Assembly (NCBI GenBank): GCA_937872275.1
Contig: CALMSE010000276.1
Location: forward strand, 1 to 28,075
DNA: 28,075 nucleotides
DNA from: an uncultured Leucobacter sp.
Lineage (GTDB): Bacteria; Actinomycetota; Actinomycetes; Actinomycetales; Microbacteriaceae
Direction of reading: 5' to 3'
How positions within the stretch are numbered: the stretch's first letter is position 1; every line of letters starts with the position of its first letter. The notes beneath the pieces were generated by a model that saw nothing but the letters and a program-made list of their open reading frames with translations, did no database searches and was not told the DNA's origin. Below, in pieces: positions 8,355 to 16,450 of this stretch. The translations under genes were made by a program, and so were the position numbers.

Positions 8355-9172
8355 TGGCCGAGCACGGAGCCCCGACCGCGCCTCGGGAACCGGTCGTCGA
8401 GCTGTCGGGAGTCTCGAAGCGCTTCGGAGACGACGGATCCGGCCCGCTGATCCTGGAGGCCCTCGATCTCACGGTTCGACGCGAGGAGTACGTGTCGATC
8501 GTCGGGCCCTCGGGGTCGGGCAAGTCGACGGTGCTCCGCTGCATCGCGGGACTCCTCTCCCCGAGCTCGGGCGAGGTCAGGTTCGAGGGGATAGCGGTGC
8601 AGGGCCCGCCGCCCAGTCTCGCGGTGGTGTTCCAGGACTACAGCCGCTCGCTGCTGCCGTGGCTGACGATCGAGGGCAATGTGACCCTGCCGCTGCGCGG
8701 CAAGGTCGAGTCGAAGGCGGAACGCGCGGAGCGCGCGGAGGAGGCCCTCTCGGCCGTCGGCCTCGCGCATACCCTGCGCCAGTACCCCTGGCAGCTCTCC
8801 GGCGGCATGCAGCAGCGCGTCGCGATCGCACGGGCGCTCGCCTATCGCCCGAAAGTGCTGCTCATGGACGAGCCCTTCGCCTCCGTCGACGCGCAGACCC
8901 GATCCGACCTCGAGGATCTGCTGCTCGCGCTCCGGCGCCGCTTCGCCATCACGGTCGTCTCGGTCACCCACGACATCGACGAAGCCGTCTACATGTCCGA
9001 CCGCGTCGTCGTGCTCGGCGGGCGCCCGGCGAACGTGGTGCGCGACTTCGCGATAGACCTCGGCGTCGATCGCGACCAGATCACGACGAAGTCGGATCCC
9101 CGCTTCGCGGAGCTTCGCGCCGGCGTGCTGCGAGAGGTGCGCCACGACGCGCCCGCTGCCTCGGCGCCCTGA
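8354..9172 (+). CDS. ABC transporter ATP-binding protein (NitT/TauT type)
   Basis: A 272-residue ATPase that powers the importer. It has a complete motif set: Walker A GPSGSGKST (51-59), Q-loop Gln94 in VFQDYS, signature LSGGMQQR (148-155), Walker B VLLMDEP with Asp172 and catalytic Glu173, and switch His196 in VTHD. The RSLLPWLTIEGNV segment after the Q-loop is characteristic of the SsuB/TauB subgroup. Translation is coupled to permease 2 by a one-base stop/start overlap. The C-terminal tail of about 60 residues is short and shows no regulatory domain. Confidence 0.95.
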   Translation: MAEHGAPTAPREPVVELSGVSKRFGDDGSGPLILEALDLTVRREEYVSIVGPSGSGKSTVLRCIAGLLSPSSGEVRFEGIAVQGPPPSLAVVFQDYSRSLLPWLTIEGNVTLPLRGKVESKAERAERAEEALSAVGLAHTLRQYPWQLSGGMQQRVAIARALAYRPKVLLMDEPFASVDAQTRSDLEDLLLALRRRFAITVVSVTHDIDEAVYMSDRVVVLGGRPANVVRDFAIDLGVDRDQITTKSDPRFAELRAGVLREVRHDAPAASAP

Positions 9173-9279
9173 TCCGCGTGACGCGCCCGAGCGCGCACCC
9201 GCTGCGGTGCCACGGGCCCTCGACCGAAGACCCACGATCCACCATCCACGACCCACAGAGAAACGAAGGAGAACCGACG

Positions 9280-10269
9280 ATGAAGTCAAGATTGATCCGA
9301 TTGTCCGCCGTCGCCGCCGCGGCGGTCCTCGCGCTCGGCGCCTGCAGCAGCGGGGGCGGAGGCACCCACGGGGGCGAGTCCTCGGGGGCCGAGGGCTCCG
9401 CCGAGCTCACGAAGCTCACCGTCGCCGTCAGCCCGGGAGCCGCCACCTCGACGCCGATGTATCTGGCGGCCGACCGCGGCGTCTTCGCCGAGCACGGGCT
9501 CGAGGTCGAGCTCATCGTGCTCGAGGACGGGGCCGTCGCGATCCCGAACACCCTGAACGGCCAGACCCAATTCAGCATGGCCGGCTTCGGCTCCGCCGTT
9601 CAGGCGATCGAGAAGGGGATCCCGATCCGCCTGATCGGGGCGGCCAACGTGATTCCGACCGACCCCGATTCGAAGTACCAGGCCGTCATGGTGAACAAGG
9701 AGGCCGGCATCACCGAGGCCTCCCAGATCGAGACCTGGGCCGCCGACTCGACCGAGGTCGATCCCTCGCACGCCTTCACCATCGATACGCTGGGCGGCGA
9801 CTACGCCTCGCTCACCAAGATCGCCGTGCCGTTCCCGGCCATCGGCGACGCCGTGGCCGATGGGACGGTCGACGCCGCCTTCGTGAACGAGCCCTTCCTC
9901 TCGGCCGCGATCGAGACCGGCAAGGTGGACGTGCTCAGCTACGTCACGGGCGATCTCACCATCCCGGGCGCGCCGGGCGCGGTCTTCATCGGCGCGATCG
10001 AGTACATGGACGAGAACCCCGAGATCACCGCGCAGTTCATGGCGGCGATCCAGGAGGCCTACTCCTACGCCGCCGAGAACCTCGAGGAGGTCGCGGAGTT
10101 CGTGCCGAGCACCGGCCTCAACGATCAGGTGCCGCCGGTCGTCGCCCTCGGCGAGTACCAGGTGGGCCCTCTCAAGGCCGACCAGGTGCAGCCGCTCCTC
10201 GACGTCTTCGCCAAGTACGGCGCCATCGAGGGCAGGATCCCGGCGAGCGAGATGATCCGCACCTCCTGA
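9280..10269 (+). CDS. ABC transporter substrate-binding lipoprotein (NMT1/SsuA/TauA type)
   Basis: A 329-residue extracellular binding lipoprotein. A basic start and hydrophobic core lead to the lipobox LALGAC, with lipid-bearing Cys22, followed by a Gly/Ser-rich linker. The mature part begins LTKLTVAVSPGAATSTPMYLAADRG, the NMT1/THI5-like pattern, with GDYASLTK and VNEPFLSAAIETG segments further on. Family members bind taurine, sulfonates, pyrimidines or aromatic carboxylates; the ligand here cannot be read. The ATG at 9280 follows GAAGGAGA. The 107 bases upstream contain only short ccacgatcc/ccaccatcc-type direct repeats. A GC hairpin follows the gene. Confidence 0.93.
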   Translation: MKSRLIRLSAVAAAAVLALGACSSGGGGTHGGESSGAEGSAELTKLTVAVSPGAATSTPMYLAADRGVFAEHGLEVELIVLEDGAVAIPNTLNGQTQFSMAGFGSAVQAIEKGIPIRLIGAANVIPTDPDSKYQAVMVNKEAGITEASQIETWAADSTEVDPSHAFTIDTLGGDYASLTKIAVPFPAIGDAVADGTVDAAFVNEPFLSAAIETGKVDVLSYVTGDLTIPGAPGAVFIGAIEYMDENPEITAQFMAAIQEAYSYAAENLEEVAEFVPSTGLNDQVPPVVALGEYQVGPLKADQVQPLLDVFAKYGAIEGRIPASEMIRTS

Positions 10270-10272
10270 GAC

Positions 10273-10299
10273 GGCGGGGCGGCCCCGGGCCGCCCCGCC
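10273..10299 (+). terminator. GC-rich hairpin between binding protein and dehydratase genes
   Basis: Perfect 12-bp arms (10273-10284 and 10288-10299, 3-base loop) are followed by cctctcccctc rather than a T-run. This is more likely a partial terminator or mRNA-stabilising structure, keeping the binding protein more abundant than the enzymes downstream. Confidence 0.55.
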
Positions 10300-10329
10300 C
10301 CTCTCCCCTCAGCATCTCCGAGGACGGCA

Positions 10330-12129
10330 ATGTCACAAGAACACATCAGCAGGGTCGGCGGCGAGCTCTTCAGCGACCCCGGACCCGACGGCACGCTCGC
10401 CCGCGGCTTCCTGCGCGGCACCGGCCTCAGCCGGGACGACATCGCGGATCGCCCGGTCATCGGCATCGCGAACACCTGGAGCGAGCTCAACCCCTGCAAC
10501 GGCGGCCTGCGCGATGTCGCCGAGCACGTGAAGCGCGGGATCGTGGCCGCGGGCGGCCTGCCCCTCGAGTTCCCCACGATCTCGCTCGCCGAGCCCTTCG
10601 TGAGGCCGACGAGCCTCTACCTGCGCAACCTCATGGCGATGGACGTCGAGGAGACGATCCGCGCGAGCCCGATCGACGGGGTCGTGCTGCTGGGCGGCTG
10701 CGACAAGACGATCCCCGCCCTGCTGATGGGCGCCTTCAGCGCCGGCAAGCCCGCGCTCGCGGTCGCGGCCGGCCCCCGTCCGCTCTCCTGCTGGCGTGGA
10801 GAGCCGATGACGGTCGAGAACTTCTGGCCCATCATCGACGAGCGCCGCTCGGGCGTCCTCGACGACGCGGGCTGGCGCGAGTTCGAGTCCCAGGTCAGCT
10901 GCGGCGTCGGCACCTGCAACGTCATGGGCACCGCGACCACGATGGCCGTCATCACCGAGGTGCTCGGCATGTCGCTGCCCGGCAGCTCGCTGGCCGGAGC
11001 GGGCACGGAGGAGCGGTCCGGGATCGCCGAGCGCACCGGCCGCCTGATCGTCGCCCGCGCACTGGCCGGTCGATCCCCCGCCGACATCGTCGACGCCTCG
11101 GCGCTGCACGACGCCTTCCGCGCGGTGTGCGCGGTCGGCGGATCCACCAACGCCGTCATCCACCTGCTCGCCTTCGCGGGCCGACTCGGCATCCCCCTCG
11201 ACGCCTCCGTGCTGCGGGAGCTGAGCGAGACGACGCCGTTCCTCGTCGACGTGCGGCCCTCGGGCGAGGGCTTCCTGCACGAGGTCGAGGCCGACGGGGG
11301 CATCCCCGCCCTCATGCACCAGCTCGGCGATCTCGTGAACCTCGACCGGCTCGCCGGCGACGACCGGCCCTGGCGCGAGTCGGTCGCACCGCCCCGGCGC
11401 GACGGCGGCACGATCGGCTCCCGCACCGAGCCGAAGGGGCCCGTCGGAGCGATCGGGCTCGTGTCGGGCACGCTCGCTCCCGACGGCGCGGTGGTCAAGC
11501 TCTCTGCCGCGAGCCCCGACTTGCTCTCCCACACCGGACGGGCGGTCGTCTTCGACGGCGTCGAGGATCTGCGGTCGCGGATCGACTCGCCTGGCCTCGA
11601 GGTCGACGCCTCCTCCGTGCTCGTGCTGCGCGGCGTCGGCCCCGTCGGGGGCCTCGGCATGCCGGAGGTCGGGCACCTGCCGATCCCGGCCCGCCTGCTC
11701 GCCGAGGGCGTCACCGACATGGTGCGGGTGTCCGACGCCCGCATGAGCGGCACCGCCTCGGGCACCGTGATCCTGCACGTCGCCCCCGAGGCGGCCATCG
11801 GGGGGCCGCTCGCCCTCGTGCGCGACGGCGATCCGATCCGCTTCGACGCCGCATCCCACCGCATCGATCTGCTCGTGGCCGACGACGAACTCGCGCATCG
11901 ACGCGCAGATCTGCGGATCGAGCCCGTGCCGTGCCGCGGCTACGAGCGCCTCTACCGCGACCACGTGCTGCAGGCCGACGCGGGATGCGACTTCGACTTC
12001 CTGCGCGCGGACGGCGTGAGCGCCGGGGATGTTCGCGTTGACGGCGCAAGCACCGTCGGCGATCGCACTGTCGACCGCGCGGCCGCCGACCCCGATTCCG
12101 ATCCCGAACGAACGGAGCAGCCCGCATGA
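10330..12129 (+). CDS. IlvD/Edd family dehydratase, sugar-acid-dehydratase-like
   Basis: A 599-residue Fe-S dehydratase of the dihydroxy-acid/6-phosphogluconate dehydratase family. These enzymes remove water from a 2,3-dihydroxy acid to give a 2-keto-3-deoxy acid. Cluster ligands are visible at Cys56 (NPCNGG), Cys124 (GGCDKT, also Lys126) and Cys196 (GTCNVMGT). The GTCN-MGTA form and the late DARMSGTASGTV motif resemble L-arabonate/D-xylonate-type dehydratases rather than the biosynthetic IlvD. The last 30 or so residues form a poorly conserved acidic tail. The ATG at 10330 follows GAGGA. Its stop overlaps the next start by 4 bp. Substrate specificity is inferred only from motifs. Confidence 0.85.
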   Translation: MSQEHISRVGGELFSDPGPDGTLARGFLRGTGLSRDDIADRPVIGIANTWSELNPCNGGLRDVAEHVKRGIVAAGGLPLEFPTISLAEPFVRPTSLYLRNLMAMDVEETIRASPIDGVVLLGGCDKTIPALLMGAFSAGKPALAVAAGPRPLSCWRGEPMTVENFWPIIDERRSGVLDDAGWREFESQVSCGVGTCNVMGTATTMAVITEVLGMSLPGSSLAGAGTEERSGIAERTGRLIVARALAGRSPADIVDASALHDAFRAVCAVGGSTNAVIHLLAFAGRLGIPLDASVLRELSETTPFLVDVRPSGEGFLHEVEADGGIPALMHQLGDLVNLDRLAGDDRPWRESVAPPRRDGGTIGSRTEPKGPVGAIGLVSGTLAPDGAVVKLSAASPDLLSHTGRAVVFDGVEDLRSRIDSPGLEVDASSVLVLRGVGPVGGLGMPEVGHLPIPARLLAEGVTDMVRVSDARMSGTASGTVILHVAPEAAIGGPLALVRDGDPIRFDAASHRIDLLVADDELAHRRADLRIEPVPCRGYERLYRDHVLQADAGCDFDFLRADGVSAGDVRVDGASTVGDRTVDRAAADPDSDPERTEQPA

Positions 12130-13034
12130 GCACCACGGAGCCCGTCGGCTTCATCGGCACCGGCGCGATGGGCACCGAGATGGTGCTGCGGCTGCGCGCC
12201 GCGGGCCACCCCGTCGTCGTCTCCAACCGCACGCGCGGCAACGCGGCACGCGCCGAGCAGGCGGGTGCCGAATGGGCCGAGTCGCCGCGACTCGTGGCCG
12301 AGGGCTCCGGTATCGTGCTGAGCTGCCTGCTCGACTCCGCCGCGGTCGAGCGCGTCTACCTCGGGCCCGACGGTCTCGTCGAGGCCGCGCGACCCGGCCG
12401 GGTCTTCGTCGAGCACGGCACCTTCTCGCCGGTGCTCGCCGCCGAAGTGCACCGGCGCCTCGCCGCGGTCGGCGCCGCATTCGTCGACATGCCCGTCACC
12501 GGCGGGCCGGAGGGCACGCGGGAGGGCCGGCTCGCGGCCATGGCGGGCGGCGAGCCCGTCGCGATCGAGGCGACCGCCGCGGTGGTGAGCGCGTACTGCG
12601 CACAGGTGACGCCCATCGGCGGTCCGGGCGCCGGCCTGCAGCTGAAGCTCGTGAACCAGCTGCTGGTGAGCTCGCAGATGGCGTCCGCCGCCGAGGCGAT
12701 CGCGCTGCTGCACCGCCTCGGCATCGACCTCGACGCCGCGGGCTCCGTGCTCGAACGGGGCTGGGCCGGGAGCGCGATGCTGACGCGCGCCCTCGCGCAG
12801 CTGCGCGCCGGCGCCGTGCACGGCACCGGGGTGAAGACCGTCGGCATGATCGAGATCCAGGAGCTGATCGAGGAGCTGCTCGACGACCCGGCCGCCTACC
12901 CTGTGTTCGAGGGCTCGCGCACCGTGTTCGAGCGGGCGATCGCGCGCGGCCTCGGCGACGACGACCCCGCGGCGATGCATCTCGCGGTCACCGCGCCGAA
13001 CCCCGCGGTCCGGTACACGCAGGAGGAATCATGA
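12126..13034 (+). CDS. Beta-hydroxyacid dehydrogenase (3-hydroxyisobutyrate dehydrogenase family)
   Basis: A 302-residue NAD(P)-dependent dehydrogenase of the family that includes 3-hydroxyisobutyrate, tartronate semialdehyde and 6-phosphogluconate dehydrogenases. The Rossmann motif GTGAMG (11-16), the cofactor-edge NRT (34-36, suggesting NADP), the substrate loop DMPVTGGPEG (121-130) and the catalytic Lys174 with Asn177 in KLVNQ are present. It would oxidise or reduce a hydroxy acid or semialdehyde in the pathway, perhaps the product of the preceding dehydratase. It overlaps both neighbours by 4 bp (ATGA), a sign of tight translational coupling. Confidence 0.9.
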   Translation: MSTTEPVGFIGTGAMGTEMVLRLRAAGHPVVVSNRTRGNAARAEQAGAEWAESPRLVAEGSGIVLSCLLDSAAVERVYLGPDGLVEAARPGRVFVEHGTFSPVLAAEVHRRLAAVGAAFVDMPVTGGPEGTREGRLAAMAGGEPVAIEATAAVVSAYCAQVTPIGGPGAGLQLKLVNQLLVSSQMASAAEAIALLHRLGIDLDAAGSVLERGWAGSAMLTRALAQLRAGAVHGTGVKTVGMIEIQELIEELLDDPAAYPVFEGSRTVFERAIARGLGDDDPAAMHLAVTAPNPAVRYTQEES

Positions 13035-14629
13035 ATCCGCACCCGCACCCGCACCCGCACCCGCACCCGGAGCACACCGCCGAGGAGCACCGCGTCGTCA
13101 TCGTCGGCGCCGGGCCCGTGGGGCTCGCCGCCGCGCTGCTGCTCGCGCGCTCGGGCGTCGCGGTCACCGTGCTGGAACGGGACGAGGCGCCGAGCACCCA
13201 CCCGAAGGCGCGCGGCATCCGCCCGCGCACCATGGAGCTCTTCATGCAGTGGGGCATCGCGGATCCCCTCTACGAGATCGCCCTGCCCGAGGAGGCGAAC
13301 CGCTTCATCTACTGCGACACGCTCGCGGGCGAGGAGATCGCCCGCACCGGCGAGGTCGAGGCCTCGGGTCCCTCGGTGTCGCTCGCGCGCGCCTGCCGCG
13401 TCGCGCAGGACTCGGCGCTCCGCTCGATCCTCGGCGCCGTCCGGGCCGAGCCGCTCGTGACGGTGCGCCTGGGCTCGCCGGTCGTCGCGATCGAGCAGGA
13501 CGATGACGGCGTGCGCGCGGTCGACGCGAGCGGCGCGGAGCACCGCGGCGACTACCTGATCGGCGCCGACGGTGCGGCCAGCGCGGTGCGACGGCTGCTC
13601 GGCATCGGCATGGAGGGTGTGCCGCTCATCGGCTACGGGCAGAGCATCTACTGGCGCGGCGACCTCGCCAGGTGGACGGCGGATCGCCTCTGCATCCAGT
13701 TCCACACCGGGGCGCGCAGCGGGCACCCGGCGAGCGTCGCGAGCGTGGACGGGAAGGATCGCTGGATCACGATGGTGATGCAGCCCGCTTCCGAGTCGCG
13801 GCCCGAGCCGCCGACGCCCGAGGAGGCGCGGGAGATCATCGCGCTCGCGGTCGGGGCTCCGGCCGGCGAGGAGGTCGAGCCCGAGATCCTCGACATCACG
13901 ACCTGGCGGATCAGCGCCCAGGTCGCCGAGCGCTGGCGCGAGGGGCGCGTCTTCCTCGCGGGCGACGCGGCCCACACCTTCCCGCCGACCGGCGGATTCG
14001 GCATGAACACCGGCATCCAGGATGCCCACAATCTCGCCTGGAAGCTCGCCGCGGTGCTCTCCGGGGACGCTGCGCCGACGCTGCTCGACAGCTACGAGGC
14101 CGAGCGGGCGCCCGTGGCCCGCAGCAACGCCGCGTGGAGCGCCGAGAACGGCGCCCGCTTCCGCCGCATCCAGGCGGCGATCGCGGCGGGCGACGACGAG
14201 GCGCTGGCGGCGCAGCTCGACGAGCAGCGGGGTCACGTCGACGCATCGGATCAGGATCTGGCGTTCCGCTACCCGTCCGGCGCCCTGGACGGCGACGATC
14301 CGAACACCGGGTCTCCGCTCACCGAGGCGCGGCTCGGCTCGCGCTTCCCGGAGACCTGGCTCGAGATCGACGGCGAGACTCGCTCGAGCAACACCGATCC
14401 GGCCAGGGGTTTCTGCGTCGTCGTCGCGGATCCCGCGCTCCGGGCCCCCGCGCGAGCGGTGCTCGAGCGGGTCGGAGTCCCCGGCTCGACCGCCCTCGCG
14501 GCGGCGCCGGTGCTCGGTGCCTCAAGCGCGGCGGTCATCCGTCCCGACGGGATCGTCGCGTGGTGCGGCGACGGCGACGCGACGGAGTGGGAGGCCGCCC
14601 TGCTCCGGATCCTCGGGCGGCGGCGATGA
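13031..14629 (+). CDS. FAD-dependent aromatic monooxygenase, PheA/TfdB/MhpA type
   Basis: A 532-residue single-component flavin hydroxylase. Visible motifs are the FAD dinucleotide motif GAGPVG (26-31) with Glu49, the DG motif GADGAAS (Asp170), and the GD motif FLAGDAAHTFPPTGGFGMN (Asp302). A C-terminal thioredoxin-like domain follows from about residue 400. Such enzymes use NAD(P)H and oxygen to hydroxylate phenolic or heteroaromatic rings. The N-terminus has an unusual HPHPHPHPHP run. The ATG at 13031 has AGGAGG ten bases ahead (13021-13026) and overlaps the previous stop by 4 bp; the next gene overlaps it by 4 bp as well. The substrate is unknown. Confidence 0.9.
   Translation: MNPHPHPHPHPHPEHTAEEHRVVIVGAGPVGLAAALLLARSGVAVTVLERDEAPSTHPKARGIRPRTMELFMQWGIADPLYEIALPEEANRFIYCDTLAGEEIARTGEVEASGPSVSLARACRVAQDSALRSILGAVRAEPLVTVRLGSPVVAIEQDDDGVRAVDASGAEHRGDYLIGADGAASAVRRLLGIGMEGVPLIGYGQSIYWRGDLARWTADRLCIQFHTGARSGHPASVASVDGKDRWITMVMQPASESRPEPPTPEEAREIIALAVGAPAGEEVEPEILDITTWRISAQVAERWREGRVFLAGDAAHTFPPTGGFGMNTGIQDAHNLAWKLAAVLSGDAAPTLLDSYEAERAPVARSNAAWSAENGARFRRIQAAIAAGDDEALAAQLDEQRGHVDASDQDLAFRYPSGALDGDDPNTGSPLTEARLGSRFPETWLEIDGETRSSNTDPARGFCVVVADPALRAPARAVLERVGVPGSTALAAAPVLGASSAAVIRPDGIVAWCGDGDATEWEAALLRILGRRR
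13040..13069 (+). repeat. Five CACCCG hexamers coding for (His-Pro)5
   Basis: Five uninterrupted CACCCG units directly follow the start of the monooxygenase gene. Changes of whole units would keep the frame and only alter the length of the His-Pro tail. Confidence 0.95.
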
Positions 14630-15435
14630 GCGCCCCGGCCGGGCCGAGGTACGCGGCCAACCTGTCGATCCTCTTCCCCGACCTGCCCCTCGCCGAGCGC
14701 CCCGGTGCGGCGGCCGGGCTCGGCTTCGGCTACGCCGAGAGCTGGTGGCCGTTCGACGGCCCGGCCGCGAGCGAAGCCGAGCTCGCGGCGTTCTGCGCCT
14801 CGTTCGAGCGCTCCGGGGTACGACTCGTGCTGCTCAATCTCACCGCAGGCGCCTCGAACGCGACGGGCCGGGGGATCCTCACCGACCCCGACGCCGAGGC
14901 AGACCTCGAGGCGAACCTCGACTCCGTCGGCGCGATCCTCGACCGCACTGGCTGCCGGCTCGTGAACGCGCTCTACGGCAACCGCCTCGACCCGGCCCGC
15001 GAGGCCGAAGAGGACGCGCTCGCGCTCGACCGGATCGTGCGCACCGCGGATCGCCTCGGCGAGCACGGCGCCACGGTCGTGATCGAGACGCTCAACTCCG
15101 TGAGCAGCCCCGCCTCCCCCCTCGTCGACATCGACCGCACCGCCGCCGTCGTCGCAGACGCCCGCGCGCGCAGCCGCCTGGGCAACGTGGCGCTGCTGCT
15201 CGACGTCTACCACCTCACGACGATGGAGAGGGATCCGGCCGAGGCGATCCGCCGTCACGGCCCACTCATCGGGCATGTGCAGTTCGCCGACGCTCCCGGG
15301 CGCGGCAGGCCCGGCACGGGAGGCATCGATTTCGACGGCGTGCTCGGGGCCCTGCGCGAGATCGGCTTCGCCGGCTTCGTCGGCCTCGAGTACGACCCGC
15401 GATTCCGGGCGCCGGCGGGCGCCGCCGGACCTTGA
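14626..15435 (+). CDS. Hydroxypyruvate isomerase-like TIM barrel (xylose isomerase-like superfamily)
   Basis: A 269-residue TIM-barrel protein of the Hyi/xylose isomerase-like AP-endonuclease-2 superfamily. It begins with RYAANLSILFPDLPLAER, typical of Hyi proteins. Probable divalent metal ligands are Glu154 (VVIETLN), Asp193 (LLDVYHL), Gln219 (GHVQFAD) and Glu255 (GLEYDP); the spacing fits what I recall for Hyi. Members isomerise hydroxypyruvate and tartronate semialdehyde or small keto sugars. The neighbouring beta-hydroxyacid dehydrogenase is also of the tartronate-semialdehyde type, so the two may process the same C3 unit. It overlaps the monooxygenase by 4 bp. The 56 bases that follow contain short gacatcag and agatgaa repeats. 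Confidence 0.87.
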   Translation: MSAPAGPRYAANLSILFPDLPLAERPGAAAGLGFGYAESWWPFDGPAASEAELAAFCASFERSGVRLVLLNLTAGASNATGRGILTDPDAEADLEANLDSVGAILDRTGCRLVNALYGNRLDPAREAEEDALALDRIVRTADRLGEHGATVVIETLNSVSSPASPLVDIDRTAAVVADARARSRLGNVALLLDVYHLTTMERDPAEAIRRHGPLIGHVQFADAPGRGRPGTGGIDFDGVLGALREIGFAGFVGLEYDPRFRAPAGAAGP

Positions 15436-15491
15436 GACGACATCAGCCCCCGAAACGACATCAGAGATGAATCAGAGATGAAGGAGACACC

Positions 15492-16394
15492 GTGAAGATC
15501 GTGACCTTCGGCGCCGTGCGCGCCGAGCGGCCCGGCATCTACGTTCCCGGCAGGGGCATCGCCCCGCTCGACCCGCTGCTGCGGTCACTCGGCCGTGCCG
15601 CGCTCGAGATGAACGAGTTCCTCTCGCTGCTCGACGTGCTGCAGCCCGAGGTCGAGGAGGCCCTGGCCCGAGACGACCTGCCCTGGGTCGACGAGGCCGC
15701 GGTACGCCTCGGCCCGCCCGTGACCGCGCCCGAGAAGATCATCGTCGCCGGCGGCAACTACCAGTCGCACGTCGACGAGGCGGCGGGCATGAAGAACGCC
15801 CCCACCCCCTCGGAGGCGATCATCGTGCTGAAGCCGTCGAACACGGTCATCGGCCCCACCGACGCGCTGAAGCGGCCCTACAACTCGGAGCAGCTCGACT
15901 ACGAGACCGAGATCGGGGTCGTCATCGGCCGCGGCGGCAGCGACATCCCGCTCGAACGCGCCTACGAGCACGTCGCCGGCTACTGCATCTCGAACGACGT
16001 GACGGCGCGCGACCTCGCGTTCAAGGAGGTGCACGTCAACCCGATGTTCCAGCAGATGACCCGCGCGAAGGGCATCCCCACCGGCTCGCCGCTGGGGCCC
16101 TGGCTCGTCACGAAGGACGAGATTCCGGATCCGCACAGCCTCCGACTGCAGTGCTGGGTGAACGGCGAGCTGCGGCAGGACGGGATGAGCAGCGAGATGA
16201 TCATCGACATCCCGCACCTCATCGCCGACTTCTCGCGCGCCATGGAGCTCTCGCCGGGCGACGTCATCATGACCGGCACGACGACGGGATGCGGCGCCTT
16301 CCAGGATCCGCCCGTCTACCTCTTCGAGGGCGATGTGGTGCGCATGGAGATCTCGGGACTCGGCGTCATGGAGACGCCGATCGTCGACGGGTGA
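15492..16394 (+). CDS. Fumarylacetoacetate hydrolase family protein
   Basis: A 300-residue FAH-family enzyme; members hydrolyse or decarboxylate acylpyruvates and related beta-diketo acids. The metal site is complete: Glu138 and Glu140 in DYETEIGVVIG, and Asp169 in SNDVTARD. The catalytic-side His93 (NYQSHVDE) and Lys193 (RAKGIPTGSPLGPW) are present. PGDVIMTGTTTGCG is family-typical near the C-terminus. Possible reactions are fumarylpyruvate hydrolysis in the gentisate route, or cleavage of a 2,4-diketo-3-deoxy acid as in the L-fuconate and L-rhamnose routes. It starts with GTG at 15492 after AAGGAGA. It is the last gene of the operon, before a strong terminator. Confidence 0.9.
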   Translation: MKIVTFGAVRAERPGIYVPGRGIAPLDPLLRSLGRAALEMNEFLSLLDVLQPEVEEALARDDLPWVDEAAVRLGPPVTAPEKIIVAGGNYQSHVDEAAGMKNAPTPSEAIIVLKPSNTVIGPTDALKRPYNSEQLDYETEIGVVIGRGGSDIPLERAYEHVAGYCISNDVTARDLAFKEVHVNPMFQQMTRAKGIPTGSPLGPWLVTKDEIPDPHSLRLQCWVNGELRQDGMSSEMIIDIPHLIADFSRAMELSPGDVIMTGTTTGCGAFQDPPVYLFEGDVVRMEISGLGVMETPIVDG

Positions 16395-16399
16395 CGCGG

Positions 16400-16433
16400 G
16401 CCGGGCGATCCGTGAGTCAGCGGATCGCCCGGC
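16400..16433. terminator. Bidirectional terminator between FAH-family gene and TetR gene
   Basis: A perfect 13-bp stem (16400-16412 with 16421-16433) and 8-base loop lie 5 bases past the FAH-family stop and before the convergent TetR stop. Confidence 0.8.
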
Positions 16434-16450
16434 GCCGATCAGGCGACCCG

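Noticed and set aside
10333..11964. Minus-strand frame of 543 codons opposite the dehydratase
   Set aside because: It is the antisense shadow of a clear Fe-S dehydratase, with no ribosome site or family motif.
9207..12041. Long plus-strand open frame of 944 codons
   Set aside because: It runs out of frame through the binding-protein and dehydratase genes, with Arg-rich composition and no recognisable motif.
10330..12129. Assignment as biosynthetic ilvD
   Set aside because: The GTCN-MGTA and DARMSGTA motifs and the catabolic operon fit sugar-acid-type dehydratases better than valine/isoleucine synthesis.
13031..13069. CRISPR-like or phase-variable array at the CACCCG repeat
   Set aside because: Units are 6 bases with no spacers and keep the frame, so neither a CRISPR array nor an on/off switch.
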